The notes under the pieces are model-generated. The model worked only from the letters and a program-made list of their open reading frames with translations, had not been told where the DNA came from and did no database searches. A stretch of DNA of 64,000 nucleotides from Agapetus fuscipes (Eukaryota > Arthropoda > Insecta > Trichoptera > Glossosomatidae), in contig OX637363.1 of NCBI GenBank assembly GCA_951799405.1, forward strand, positions 4,030,001 to 4,094,000, given 5' to 3'. Below are positions 25,401 through 31,904 of this stretch, in pieces. Position 1 is the stretch's first letter. The number at the start of each line of letters is the position of its first letter. The position numbers were made by a program, and so were the translations under genes.

Positions 25401-28400
25401 CATAGCACTTTACCTGGCACACTAAGAAGGCTAATCGGTCTGAAGTTACGGCAGTCTTTTTTGTCACCTTTACCTTTGTAAATTGGCACAATGACCGCCT
25501 CTCTCCAGTCCGATGGAACCTCCTTGACACTAACACACAATTCGCAAAGCTCTTTCATCCATTCAATCACACATTCTCCCCCCGCTTTCATCATCTCAGG
25601 TCTCACACCATCCACACTTGCAGCTTTCCCATTCTTTAATTCCTTTATGACCTTTCTTACTTCATCTTTCGATATTTTCAAAACATTACCCTCATCATAA
25701 TCTCCTTTCACAGTTAAATCACATTCTTCTTCACCAATGTTGAAAAATGACATTTATGATTCATATTAAATGGATGCCCACAAGCAGATCACTTAAATCA
25801 CTTAGACTTAGATCACTTAAATCACTTCTTCTTCACCAATGTTGAAAAATGACATTTATGATTCATATTAAATGGATGCCCACAAGCAGACGGGTGTGCG
25901 CGTACAAATGCTGCATGTGTACTTACAAATTATAATCAAAATCTCGAATGAACAAAAGCCTTGCAGCTTTTGCTAATCTTCTTTGAAAAAGGGGTGACAT
26001 TGGCGTATTATTATACCCTCGACAACACTTAAGTTGTGTATTATAATTATGGAGATAGTAACAAAATGAAAACTTCAATAACATGTCGTTTGGAACTAAA
26101 TCAAATTTACATCCTCTCCATGGAATTAAAAACTCCATAATTTAATGTACCTTTTTCAATGAATTCGGTTCGGTTTTCAATGAATGAAGTCTTTTATATG
26201 ACATTTATTTTACTTTTTGATTTTGTTTTTCTTGTTTCCCATGATGGCAAACGATTACATAAAGCAATTCCATACTTTAAAATATCTGAAAACAAGAAAA
26301 ATATATCAAATTTGCTGTTAAAATTGTCACTACCAAACGGAGCGTCCTCACAGGTTGACTGTTGGCTCACAAATGCCGCGATGGGCGCGATCTACCGCAG
26401 TCCAATGAGAATGGCCGCCTCGGTGTGATTTCACTTAAAAATATTTGTCATAAGCGCCATTTACAAAAATATATATTTCAGACGAAAAAGCTCAAATATC
26501 GAAAATGTATTGAGTACCTATTATCTGTTGAGTTTTAAAAAGCGGAATTTCAAAATCGTTATATTGAAGGGGAAAAAGATAAAACCAAAAAAAGAAAAAG
26601 TAGAGGGTTTTTCGTAAAAAAAAATTATCGGGCAAACTTTTAAGAATCGTGTTTTCAAGGAGTATTAACAATTCATTATTATGTCAATAATAGTCTGTCA
26701 TGTTTTGAAATTTATAAGCTTAGTAGAAATATTTTTTTTTCTTTTTCAAACATTTTCAAGTAATGACCTGAGTATTGATGGTCGAAAGTGCTCGAGATAT
26801 AAAATAAAATATTATTGTGAAAATTAAACTACGTTTAAGAAAAAAATATTATTTTTTAAATAAAATGATTTTTCACTGTGTGAATACACAAACCCTACAA
26901 AATCTAAGATATTTGAATAATATTTCTTTGCAACTTTGATTATGGATTCATTCTTAGATCATTACTTCTTCATCATCACATCATTACATCATCATCATAA
27001 TCACATCATCATTATCATCATCACATCATTACATCATCATCATCATCAAATCATCATCATTATTACATCATCATCATCATAACATCATCATCACACCATC
27101 ATCATCACACCATCATCATCATCATCAGAACATCATGATCATCAACATTATCATCATCATCATCATCATCATCATCACATCATCATCATCATCATTACAT
27201 CATCATCATCATCACATCATCATCATCATTATTACATCATCATCATCATCATCATCACATCATCATCATCACCATTACATCATCATCACATCATCATCAT
27301 CATTATTACATCATCATCATCATTACATCATCCTCACACCATCATCATCATCATCATTACATCATCATCATCATCATCATCATCATCACACCATCTTCAT
27401 CATCATCATCATAACATCATCATCATCAGATCATCATCATCATTTTTACATCATCAGCATCATAATCACATCATCATCATCATCATTACATCATCATCAT
27501 TATCACATCATCATCATCATTATTTTATCATCATCATCATCACATCATCATCATCATCATTACATCATCATCATCATCACATCATCATCATCATTATTAC
27601 ATCATCATCATCATTACATCATCCTCACACCATCATCATCATCATCATTACATCATCATCATCATCATCATCACACCATCATAATCATTACATCATCATC
27701 GTCATCATATTATCATCATCATCATCACATCATCATCATTATCATTATTACATCATCATTATCATCACATCATCATTACATCATCATCATCATTACTTCA
27801 TCATCATCATCATTATTACATCATCACATCATCATCATCATTACTTCATCATCATCATCATTATTACATCATCATCATCATAACATCATCATCACACCAT
27901 CATCATCACACCATCATCATCATCATCAGAACATCATGATCATCAACATTATCATCATCATCATCATCATCATCATCACATCATCATCATCATTACATCA
28001 TCATCATCATCACATCATCATCATCATTATTACATCATCATCATCATCACATCATCATCATCATTATTACATCATCATCATCATCATCATCACATCATCA
28101 TCATCATCATTACATCATCATCACATCATCATCATCATTATTACATCATCATCATCATTACATCATCCTCACACCATCATCATCATCATCATTACATCAT
28201 CATCATCATCACATCATCATCATCATTATTACATCATCATCATCATCACATCATCATCATCATTATTACATCATCATCATCATCATCATCACATCATCAT
28301 CATCATCATTACATCATCATCACATCATCATCATCATTATTACATCATCATCATCATTACATCATCCTCACAACATCATCATCATCATCATTACATCATC

Positions 28401-30628
28401 ATCATCATCATCATCATCATCACACCATCTTCATCATCATCATCATAACATCATCATCATCAGATCATCATCATCATTTTTACATCATCAGCATCATAAT
28501 CACATCATCATCATCATCATTATCACATCATCATCATCATTATTTTATCATCATCATCATCACATCATCATCATCATCATTACATCATCATCATCATCAC
28601 ATCATCATCATCATTATTACATCATCATCATCATTACATCATCCTCACACCATCACCATCATCATCATTACATCATCATCATCATCATCATCACACCATC
28701 ATAATCATTACATCATCATCGTCATCATATTATCATCATCATCATCACATCATCATCATTATCATTATTACATCATCATTATCATCACATCATCATTACA
28801 TCATCATCATCATTACTTCATCATCATCATCATTATTACATCATCACATCATCATCATCATTACTTCATCATCATCATCATTATTACATCACCACATCAT
28901 CATCACATCATCATCATCATCACATAATTACATCATCATTATTATCACATCATTATCAAGCTGAAGAAGTCCATTGCAGGCATGAGCATGGTGAAACCTA
29001 TTTTTTTACAGGTGAGGGGCTAGCCTTACGCTAACTACTTTTTATTAAAGTAGAGGTTTCCCAGCTTCCGACAAAGCTGGTTTTCGTGGGACGGAAAGCT
29101 AAAGGGTTGAATTTCCATCAGATCACAAAAACTCTGTAAATTCACACACTCTGTAAATTCCATTCATTCGCAATCTCACTTATCTGATCAATTCATTATT
29201 TCCTAGGTCTTTCCCTTCCACGCTTACTTATTACATTCCCTTTATACACTCCTTTTGTCAGTTGGTCTTCATTCATCCTTTCAATATGTTCAAACCATCG
29301 CATTACACTTCTTTTAACTTTCACTCTCACGCTTTCTTTTACTCCGCATTCATTCAGAACCCATTCGTTTCTCACTCTATCTTTCAGTGTTTTTCCTGTC
29401 ATACTTCTCAAATGAGCCATTTCTACGGTGCATACCTTATTTACTTCTCTTTCATTCACTGTCCATGACTCGCTTCCATACATCAGGGTCGGCAACAATA
29501 TACAATTGTGTACCGCCATTTTCATTTTCTTTGGTATCCTTTTATTCTTCGCTATTCTACCAAACGCTCCTATCCCGCATCTTCTTTTGCTGGCACTCCC
29601 ATAATTCATGGAATTAAAATTCAAAAGACCAGCATTGCTTCCTCTGAGATGAAATCCGTAAATATTAAATAATGCATCGGGCATTCATATTTATAATAAT
29701 CATATACTTTTGCGCAAGAAGGATTACTTTAGCGACTTTTGTAGACAATGACAACAATACAAATAGGTAGGTAGGTCCATATTTTATTGTCCCTTTTGTA
29801 TTAAACACGCAGTCTATTCATTAGTATGTCAATGGTAGTCTAGTAAAATCTTGCATGTACCAATGCTCGATGATTCGAGAATTACCCGCAGTCTTACTAT
29901 AAATAGCGGCCAGATCTCTCTGCAGCCAGAGTAGTCAAGCGACCGTTGGATTGTGTGGGTGAAAAGTTAACTCTGAATGTGAACCGTAACTAAAATAAAT
30001 ATCCACATCAAACGGTCCCTAGTTCAGTGGAAACACTTTGGACTCTGAATGGGAAGGTTGTGGATTCGATTCCTGGCGGAGCACAAAAAAATACCATTTC
30101 TATTTTCAAATTTTCTATGTGCAAATGTGCTTTGTAGAGACGACGATCAAGCTCGTAAAAAGGTCGATAGCTCAATTGGTAGAATGCTTGCATTCCATGC
30201 CGAGAACAAGGATTCGATCCCAAGTACTCAGCCTTCACAAGAAATGGGAACCAGCTCCCTAGGTAGCTGGGAAACCCCCACTTCAAATGAAAGTGGTTGG
30301 TGTGAGGCCGGCCCTTTACCCGTAAAAATAAATAGGTCCCGAATCGCCACATGCAATCCCTTCGGGGATAACGCGTGCAAGAAGTCAAACTATGTGTGTA
30401 GCTTAGTTGCGTTTTTTTTTTACTCGAAAAGGACTTACGTGGAGCCAGTGTGGGAGTAGCTTTAGTAGTCGACCTGGTTGAAGGTTTACAAGTTGTTTTT
30501 GTGGTGGGCGGCTTGCAGGTGGTCCTGGACGGCTTGCATGTGCTGGTAGTCGGCTTGTACTGACACACGCCCGCCTTCACAACGGCCACAGACACCAGGA
30601 CAAACCCCAACAGAAGTAGGAATCTCAT
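4254..30628 (-). CDS. TIL-domain secreted protein gene, spliced (exons 30439-30628 and 4254-4427)
   Basis: The start codon is at 30626-30628. Exon 1 encodes a hydrophobic signal peptide (MRFLLLLGFVLVSVAVVKAG) and a linker rich in Thr, Lys, Pro and Cys with repeated TCKP motifs. It ends at a GTAAGT donor (30438 downwards) after 190 nt, i.e. phase 1. The next recognisable coding exon on this strand is the TIL exon at 4254-4427, whose acceptor is also phase 1, giving PQCTGKNEVY at the join. The intron of about 26 kb is filled with transposons, including a complete pogo element, a mariner and an RTE. The gene is divergent from the plus-strand TIL gene that starts at 47602, so the two look like an inverted duplicate pair. 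Expected role: a secreted, possibly O-glycosylated protease inhibitor. The join is inferred from phase, orientation and family architecture, not from transcript data. Confidence 0.7.
4500..4690 (+). repeat. Rep-A copy, 5' truncated
   Basis: It begins at CCCCTGTTTCAGGGAAGG and runs to the GGGCATGCATTTGATATGAA region. The tail is lost. Confidence 0.75.
5015..5215 (+). repeat. Microsatellite plus Helitron-associated segment
   Basis: A (GTAT)n tract (5034-5058) is followed by TAGACTCCGAAACCGCTAAT and GACGAAATTTTCAGGAAACA. The same order recurs at 6842-6945 next to a Helitron-like terminus, so this is probably a truncated copy of that element. Confidence 0.5.
5283..5465 (-). repeat. Rep-A copy, diverged
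   Basis: Its tail reads TTACAAGGATATATTGACA on the plus strand. It ends inside the GGCCTTTCCTAAAAAAGG segment, where it abuts a SINE fragment. Confidence 0.7.
5460..5630 (-). repeat. SINE-1 fragment with decayed tRNA-like half
   Basis: It contains the conserved SINE-1 body (GTGGGGGTTTCCCAGCTCCC and AAGGCTGAGTAAGGCTTGCC), followed by a degenerate tRNA-like stretch ending ATCGACCGG. Confidence 0.65.
5640..6180 (-). repeat. SINE-1 copy split by a Rep-A insertion
   Basis: Bases 5643-5826 are the 3' body (AACGCAACTAAGCTACACAT to CTTGCCGG). Bases 6060-6178 are the remaining head, with a tRNA-like region containing GGTTCGAATCC and TAGCTCAGTTGGTAGAG on the minus strand. A Rep-A copy (about 5840-6058) separates them. 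The intact order is visible at 15676-15900. Confidence 0.7.
5840..6060 (-). repeat. Rep-A copy inserted in a SINE-1
   Basis: Read minus, it runs from the GGCTGACCACACATGCTGCA region to the TTAGCAACTTAGTAATAG tail. Confidence 0.8.
6592..6845 (+). repeat. Rep-A copy, full length
   Basis: From TTGACTTATAGGTTGTTATG to the (TTAGA)n tail at 6825-6845. An in-frame 65-codon opening (6610-6807) is shared by other copies only because the repeat itself is shared. Confidence 0.9.
6842..7015 (-). mobile_element. Helitron-like 3' terminus
   Basis: Read minus, a short G/C hairpin (GGGGCGGAGCCCC) is followed at once by CTAG and then T, as expected for a Helitron 3' end (hairpin, then CTRR, inserted before T). 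Just before it is TTAAGGGGTTGGGCTGCGTA. The same terminus occurs on the plus strand at 31910-31965. No Rep/helicase ORF is present. Confidence 0.55.
7160..7340 (+). mobile_element. Rep-A 5' part joined to an RTE-like coding end
   Basis: Bases 7160-7230 are the start of a Rep-A unit. At 7231 the sequence switches to the C-terminal RTE-like coding end (AGAGCCTGTATGAAGAAGG; residues RRACMKKVITLEE, one stop, then DRKKWRLICN). The order is the reverse of an intact 3' end, so the piece is rearranged. Confidence 0.65.
7345..7590 (-). repeat. Rep-A copy
   Basis: A diverged full-length copy. On the plus strand it starts with ATAATCTAAGCTGCAAAGAT and ends at GTCAGCCTCACACCAAC. Confidence 0.8.
7765..8465 (+). 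repeat. Cluster of one full and three 5'-truncated Rep-A copies, head to tail
   Basis: A full copy (7765-8027) is followed directly by truncated copies at 8028-8136, 8137-8325 and 8350-8465. Each ends in CTTTGCAACTTAGATTA-type sequence or a close variant. The junctions fall at the TTAGAT/TTATAGAT tails. Confidence 0.8.
8465..8890. other. No recognised feature
   Basis: A T-rich and A-rich interval with homopolymer runs. It holds no coding, RNA or terminal-repeat signal I can support. Confidence 0.4.
8993..9027 (-). ncRNA. Hammerhead-ribozyme-like core, possibly from a Penelope-like element
   Basis: Read minus: CTGAAGA, a six-base-pair stem (GCCCAT / ATGGGC with a seven-base loop), then GAAACGTC. 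This matches the CUGANGA - stem II - GAAA - UH order of a hammerhead core. It lacks a visible stem III loop and has one extra A before stem II, so it is either a decayed or an atypical copy. Confidence 0.35.
9630..9735 (+). repeat. Rep-A fragment with internal deletion
   Basis: It carries TAGGTGAGTATGAGGTTGAT, GGTTCACCTGCCAATAC and CATATGTTTATTTGAG, with the CCCCTGTTTCAGGGAAGG part missing. Confidence 0.65.
9736..10825. other. No recognised feature
   Basis: An AT-rich interval. A 100-codon opening at 10238-10540 has no recognisable domain and overlaps an antiparallel opening of similar length, so I do not call a gene. Confidence 0.4.
10845..10950 (+). pseudogene. CR1/L2-like non-LTR RT fragment, left part of an interrupted copy
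   Basis: The translation contains LNRFQSVLNAAARLIFGMSK followed by FSHITSLLKEL, the standard C-terminal region of CR1/L2-type reverse transcriptases (compare QLKRLQSVQNSAARLIFEKS at 33090-33150). It stops at a 3.2 kb insertion and resumes at 14107 with HWLRFPER. A tRNA-like SINE scrap (TAGTCTAGTGGTTAACGCT) precedes it. Confidence 0.8.
11286..11645 (-). pseudogene. Non-LTR retrotransposon C-terminal fragment
   Basis: The minus-strand translation contains RRRYNSELYKLYQDADVVRS, KVNRLHWLGHIQQLDHHSLE and MTNPEGRRTVRRPRSR, then a stop. This matches the zinc-knuckle-like C-terminal tail found in RTE-type elements (RLHWLGHVxR, GRRxxGRPR). Confidence 0.65.
11947..12400 (-). pseudogene. Jockey/R1-type RT C-terminal remnant
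   Basis: One minus-strand frame reads from about 12400 to 11947 with a single internal stop (near 12191). It contains FVQPSEKLPPGQ, then WRALNRLRTGVGR and CECGAQPFMDHL. The LNRxRTGxGR plus CxCG motif is typical of the region after RT in Jockey/R1-type elements. Confidence 0.7.
12568..12827 (-). repeat. Rep-A copy, full length
   Basis: On the plus strand it runs from GTCTAATCTAATCTAAGCTG to ACCTATAAGTCAAGGAAC, very close to the copies at 6592 and 58328. Confidence 0.9.
12828..13920. other. Interior of the DNA element, no gene
   Basis: A short tandem-like CAGTTTTACAGG / GCCAGTTTT motif lies at 12830-12930, and a GC-rich islet (13379-13430, GGCCGGCCACCCGCCGTGCA) stands out from its AT-rich setting. 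No coding region is supported. Confidence 0.4.
14107..14512 (+). pseudogene. CR1/L2-like RT fragment, right part of the interrupted copy
   Basis: It continues the fragment at 10845-10950: HWLRFPER, a one-base frameshift, then CLMVFKALNGLAPSYLADIF, VRGRTLRSAG and FEDRAFRFSGPME, a stop, then NRLPPGVRVSESVGIFKGAL and RHLFKISNS. The 3' end (AAAACGGCGCTCTTTGGTCA) and an AT-rich tail follow. Confidence 0.8.
14515..14560. repeat. (AT)n microsatellite
   Basis: A simple TATATA run immediately after the CR1/L2 3' end. Confidence 0.9.
14665..14900 (-). repeat. SINE-1 body copy
   Basis: It contains the GCGTTATCCCCGAAGGG block, GAGGGCCGGCCTTACGCCAA, the AGCTCCCGTGG block and AAATAAACACCGAACCGG. The tRNA-like head is absent. 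Confidence 0.75.
14921..15356 (-). repeat. Dimeric SINE copy missing the first tRNA head
   Basis: Read minus, the linker (GTAGCGACGACGATCAAGCT region), the second tRNA-like unit (AGCTCAATTTGTAGAATGC) and the 3' body ending TTAGTTGCGTTTTT are present. The first head, seen at 50772, is lost. Confidence 0.75.
15660..15905 (-). repeat. SINE-1 copy with tRNA-like head
   Basis: It includes the body (GAAGCCGGCCTTACGCCAAC), AAATAAACACCGACACGG and a degenerate tRNA-like head (minus-strand AGTTGATAGAGTGCTTGCAT). Confidence 0.75.
15905..16170 (-). repeat. Rep-A copy
   Basis: A diverged full-length copy; on the plus strand it ends at CCTCATACCAACCTATAAGT. Confidence 0.8.
16171..16757. other. No recognised feature
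   Basis: A low-complexity AT-rich interval with a TTCGCTTCGCTTTCGCTTTC tract near 16572. No gene is supported. Confidence 0.4.
16758..16880 (+). repeat. Rep-A copy, 5' truncated
   Basis: Only the 3' third is present, ending ACAACTTAGGTTAGATTAGA. Confidence 0.7.
17264..17383 (-). repeat. Rep-A fragment at the pogo insertion site
   Basis: A partial copy that ends in AAATCCAAATC, followed by AAGGA-TA. The continuation (TATTCATTTAAAGC) lies on the other side of the pogo element at 21814. Confidence 0.75.
18289..20637 (+). CDS. Pogo-family DDE transposase, intact
   Basis: This 782-residue ORF starts with ATG in MVRHYKRKTT. A psq/CENP-B-type helix-turn-helix spans about residues 14-55 (SYQAAKKYNIPRTTICDRV), followed by a second CENP-B-like DNA-binding region to about 135. 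The DDE_1 catalytic core has Asp178 (WNLDESSF), Asp286 (LIFDGHSTH) and Asp322 (LQPLDLSVFK), a DD35D spacing expected for pogo/Tigger-type enzymes that cut and paste at TA. A lysine-rich stretch (about residues 540-625) could act as a nuclear signal. An acidic segment and a C-terminal module (HDWILVRFSTKKSVKYFVG region) follow, making the protein longer than many pogo transposases. No frameshift or internal stop is seen, so it may be active. Function is inferred from family motifs. Confidence 0.95.
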   Translation: MVRHYKRKTTATYDLDTLKEAVDEVRSGNLNSYQAAKKYNIPRTTICDRVNNRRGVVKECRGPPTVIDRENELKLANGLRVMEKYGFGLTSKETLDLVSTHVIQNNYLTPFKNNRPGYDWFAAFKKRHNLSLKKPQAVEMSRKVACDPFIINDYFDILDEVLIELGLKGRPEKIWNLDESSFGNDPDKTKVVGARGFASTRTIASSGKDNVTILFTASAAGDKLPPLIINRGKNMWDLWMSGNGYENTSYAATKNGWIDSKVFEKYMFNTVIPHLSEDPPALLIFDGHSTHIQLKVLEEAQKRGVTIIKLPSHASHLLQPLDLSVFKSMKNTWDEKLVQWQRLHVGKKLPKDEFSRILGEVWRELNPLIIRNGFKKGGIYPFNRNTIPEEKYDPESLKRFKQFKTQTKQIPSLKELSLQVVLLRMNSCHDPEEHTQNIILKENNKTLNDLVEGNKTSSSQLTLIAASSKLPLNSQGMRFDNSNDRPIIKIIDDRILSPSENYSFESLLLQRIKRSDTTIKLKKTKVSKGCEVITREEFLERRKKEEEEKIIKEERKKKPTKKENKDPQSSKKAKCTKSSEESLKVEEKSDIKLPKKKKTDQKSKKRVKKQKKCVDYDEESEDETDISFAESSLTCEDFDSYREQFFAEMEDLDDSLLRTENVNDDCLLQNDAKIVANDEFEPYVGKRNPEIHDWILVRFSTKKSVKYFVGNIISINDENIPNVKFLRKIKNSRFMSFHCPDVEDISEVKHYDDDIVMFLTKPDISRRGHVTFKENFKNYNIQ
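20914..21054. repeat. Long perfect hairpin inside the pogo element
   Basis: Two arms of about 60 bases (ATGGTTTAG... and its complement) flank a short loop containing TTTCGTTCCCACGAGCG. It is probably a small foldback MITE inserted 3' of the transposase gene. The centre has the GACGTTTCG block also seen at 8992. Confidence 0.8.
21812..22032 (-). repeat. Rep-A copy, right of the pogo element
   Basis: It reads, on the plus strand, from the tail part TATTCATTTAAAGCTCTCAG to CCTCATACCAACCTATAAGT. Confidence 0.85.
22033..22377. other. No recognised feature
   Basis: An A-rich, low-complexity interval before the mariner-like element. Confidence 0.4.
22378..23329 (+). mobile_element. Mariner-like element, internally deleted, TIRs and TA duplication intact
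   Basis: Both ends begin AAGGGTGTTTTTTT and continue AGAGGTATAGAACTTT, with flanking TA at 22376-22377 and 23330-23331. The element is 952 bp and carries only the catalytic part of a transposase. Confidence 0.9.
22490..23224 (+). CDS. Mariner-like transposase, catalytic part only (DD41D type)
   Basis: About 244 residues from the ATG at 22490 (MNRQLVQQLKPHDHLARRRF). The DDD core is visible: SDEAHFW, WFQQDGATCHTA and SCDLTPLDYFLWG. I count 41 residues between the second and third Asp, the spacing of the rosa-type mariner group. The N-terminal helix-turn-helix DNA-binding region expected ahead of the core is missing; only about 110 bases separate the left terminus from the start. No internal stop occurs. 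It could cut DNA only if supplied with DNA binding by another protein, or it may be a dead copy that a related transposase can mobilise through its intact ends. Confidence 0.88.
   Translation: MNRQLVQQLKPHDHLARRRFGEWVQNKIAVDPDFHKRILFSDEAHFWLNGYVNKQNRHIWSEDNPQVYVETPLHPEKLTVWCALWAGGIIGPHFFKKDAGQNVTVNGDRYKAMITDFFVPQLNNHDVQELWFQQDGATCHTARSTIDLLKEMFGNRIISRSGPVNWPPRSCDLTPLDYFLWGYVKSLVYADKPKTIDHLKDNICRVIADIRPQMLEKVIENWTSRLDYVRASRGGHMPEIIFKL
23330..23579. other. No recognised feature
   Basis: Mixed non-coding sequence between the mariner-like element and a CR1/L2 3' fragment. Confidence 0.4.
23580..24020 (-). pseudogene. CR1/L2-like 3' fragment with ATG-repeat tail
   Basis: The minus strand encodes IQKLHWLRIPERIEFKVCTM, VHKALFGKTPKYLADLIKPV and, after frameshifts, FGERAFAVAGP / WNHLPHHV-like sequence. 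It ends in a (TGATGA)n tail at 23580-23597 on the minus strand. A shorter relative lies at 52455-52735. Confidence 0.75.
24078..25736 (-). mobile_element. RTE-like element, 5' truncated copy
   Basis: The 3' end is a (GTTACA)n tail (24078-24105 on the plus strand). The coding region is uninterrupted up to the truncation at about 25736, which falls in a short duplicated segment (25734-25790 and 25831-25889). Confidence 0.9.
24122..25753 (-). CDS. RTE-like reverse transcriptase, intact RT half
   Basis: This 543-codon frame has RT motifs in order: LKNGKAASVDGVRPEMMK, FRPISLLSVPGKVLCKI, IQSGFMPERGCVDQIF, the AFVDLEKAFDSVDR catalytic block, GVRQGCIMSPWLFN, and LLYADDAVLIAD with the YADD active site. 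A C-terminal tail follows, with WFGHVERM and GRPRKVWSDQI motifs and the end RQLCRGSGHP. The ATG at 25753 lies in unrelated flanking sequence: the element proper begins near 25736, so the first few residues are not native. The 244 bases at 25494-25737 match the window start almost perfectly. The endonuclease domain is absent here. Confidence 0.92.
   Translation of the reverse strand: MSFFNIGEEECDLTVKGDYDEGNVLKISKDEVRKVIKELKNGKAASVDGVRPEMMKAGGECVIEWMKELCELCVSVKEVPSDWREAVIVPIYKGKGDKKDCRNFRPISLLSVPGKVLCKILIHRVRLSTQEKVSDIQSGFMPERGCVDQIFALRQIVEKQLAVNKKVYAAFVDLEKAFDSVDRSMMWCVLERYGVNKALLNAIRAIYLNSRACVRVDGEYSEYFNVYKGVRQGCIMSPWLFNIIMDHCVKQANLEGHGIQIGERKVGVLLYADDAVLIADSAAELQAMLSSLNHALCVNKLKINASKTKVLIFDRMDENEECTLMLNGTKVEIVDEFRYLGSMFEKNGKMTRELENRMCKGKQVVGAIGRIAKNKRLTMDLRMAVHNGILLPTLMYGSEAWTVNDSEMSKVCTVEMKHLRSMTGKTLRDRVRNEWVKKECNLKEDVKVKVQKNVMRWFGHVERMNDDRLTKYVYKESVKGKRGKGRPRKVWSDQIEEIVKEWDIQSERKRRKCMKKVMDMNELKEVCKDRKKWRQLCRGSGHP
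25750..26005 (-). repeat. Rep-A copies, truncated and partly duplicated
   Basis: A segment with ATTCATATTAAATGGATGCC occurs at 25760 and again at 25861. The second continues through ATGCTGCATGTGTACTTACA to GGGGTGACATTGGCG. Confidence 0.75.
26006..26955. other. No recognised gene
   Basis: AT-rich sequence with a small opening (26159-26428) that has no recognisable domain, and a Rep-A tail-like scrap near 26920-26945. Confidence 0.4.
26960..28955. repeat. ATC-rich satellite of about 2 kb
   Basis: An almost unbroken (ATC)n tract interrupted by TTACATC, CACACC and TTATT variants. Longer units are duplicated: CAGAACATCATGATCATCAA occurs near 27125 and 27927, and CACCATCATAATCATTACAT near 27672 and 28692, about 0.8 and 1.0 kb apart. 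The 437-codon opening at 27135-28448 is a by-product of the repeat. Confidence 0.95.
28985..29100 (-). repeat. SINE-1 fragment
   Basis: It contains AGAGGTTTCCCAGCTTCCGA and GGGGCTAGCCTTACGCTAAC, diverged from the SINE-1 body. Confidence 0.6.
29165..29590 (-). pseudogene. RTE-like C-terminal fragment
   Basis: The minus strand reads FGRIAKNKRIPKKMKMAVHN, LLPTLMYGSESWTVNE, HLRSMTGKTLKDRVRNEWV and RGRERPRK. It aligns by eye with residues in the last third of the RT ORF at 24122-25753. Confidence 0.85.
29741..30006 (+). repeat. Possible solo LTR
   Basis: The block starts TGTAGACAATGACAAC and ends CCACATCA. It includes a TATA-like ACTATAAATAGCGG near 29899 and AATAAA near 29995. I found no partner LTR or clear duplication, so this is a guess from promoter-like layout. 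Confidence 0.25.
30012..30421 (+). repeat. Dimeric tRNA-derived SINE, shortened between the two heads
   Basis: The first tRNA-like unit (TAGTTCAGTGGAAACACTT, GGATTCGATTCC) is followed by a shortened linker, a second tRNA-like unit (AGCTCAATTGGTAGAATGC, GGATTCGATCCC), and the body to TAGTTGCGTTTTTTTTT. It lies just inside the intron next to exon 1 of the minus-strand TIL gene. Confidence 0.85.
30439..30628 (-). CDS. Signal-peptide exon 1 of the minus-strand TIL gene
   Basis: ATG at 30626-30628. It encodes a signal peptide and a TCKP-repeat linker of 63 full codons plus one base. The GTAAGT donor lies immediately downstream (30433-30438 on the plus strand as ACTTAC). An upstream in-frame ATG at 30664 adds 12 residues, but the signal peptide favours the inner start. 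Confidence 0.85.
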
Positions 30629-30904
30629 GTTGGCACACTCGGTATGTGACAGCGGGTAGACCAAGAATGACCAGGTGCCATGTTTGGTGTTGCATTAAAT
30701 ACATTTTTCCTTATTTTCGTGAAACTGTTTCAGGCGGTTCTATAACCCTTCATTGGCCTCTGTATTTATTTTTTGGATGTTATAAATTTAATATTTATTA
30801 ATATTTATAAATAAATGGCTTCGAAGTTATCTATCTGACAGAGTACTCTACGTCAAAATTAGCTCGGAAAATTCATACACATTTACTCCAACAGGCGGCC
30901 TTCC

Positions 30905-31832
30905 TTAATGTCGACTTACAACACAAAAACCTAATCTCAAATGATCATAAGCTCTGCAACTCTTGCCGACTTTTCCTCAAACAGAGATGAAATTTGCATG
31001 CTGAATTATTTTTTACAGTATGGGTGGTCAGCCACATACTTACCTATTAGTCAAGGAAATTATTTTGTTTAGTTCTATAATCTAAGTTGCAAAGATACAT
31101 ACCATTTGAGATTCATATTAAATGCATTCCCACAAGCAGACATTTATAAGTTCGCGCTTACACATAATGCATGTTGACTTACAACATAAAAACCCAATCT
31201 CAAATGAATATAAGCCCTGCAACACTTGCCAACCTTACCTGAAACAAAGGTGAAATTTGCAAAGTGAACCATTTTTTACAGTATGGGTGGTCAGCCTCAT
31301 ACCAACCTATAAGTCAAGGAAATTATTTGGTGTATTTCTTTACATCATCTAAGTTGCAAAGAGACATACCATTTGAGATTCATATTAAATGCATTCCCAC
31401 AAACAGACAGGTAAAAGTTCGCGCTTACAATTCCCCATGTGGACTTACAACATAAAAAAACAATCTCAAATGAACATAAGCCCTGCAACTCTTGCCGACT
31501 TATCCTCAAAAAGAGATGAAATTTGTATGGTGAACCATTTCTTACAGTATGGGTGGTCAGCCACATACTAACCTATAAGTCAAGGAAATTATTTTGTTTA
31601 GTTCTATAATCTAAGTTGCAAAGATACATACCATTTGAGATTCATATTAAATGCATTCCCACAAGCAGACATTTATAAGTTTGTGCATACCTACACATAA
31701 TGCATGTTGACTTACAACATAAAAACCCAATCTCAAATGAACATAAGCCCTGCAACTCTTGCCAACCTTCCCTGAAACACAGCTGAAATCTGCAAAGTGA
31801 ACCATTTTTTAAAGTATGGGTGGTCGATTTTC
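30905..31832 (-). repeat. Head-to-tail array of four Rep-A copies
   Basis: Successive copies end (plus strand) at about 31060, 31320, 31590 and 31830, with a period near 270 bp. They share a junction AAATTATTTTGTTTAGTTCT or a close variant between units, and private variants such as CAAAAAGAGATGAAATTTG. This shows local tandem amplification rather than four insertions. Confidence 0.88.
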
Positions 31833-31904
31833 TTATACAAAGACTGCATGTTTTTATTTTACATGTTTTCCGAATTTTAACGCGAGGAAACTATGCGTAA
31901 TATA

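Noticed and set aside
27135..28448. A 437-codon open frame rich in His, Ile and Ser
   Set aside because: It is the translation of the ATC satellite. All frames of such a repeat are open, and there is no start context, domain or splice evidence.
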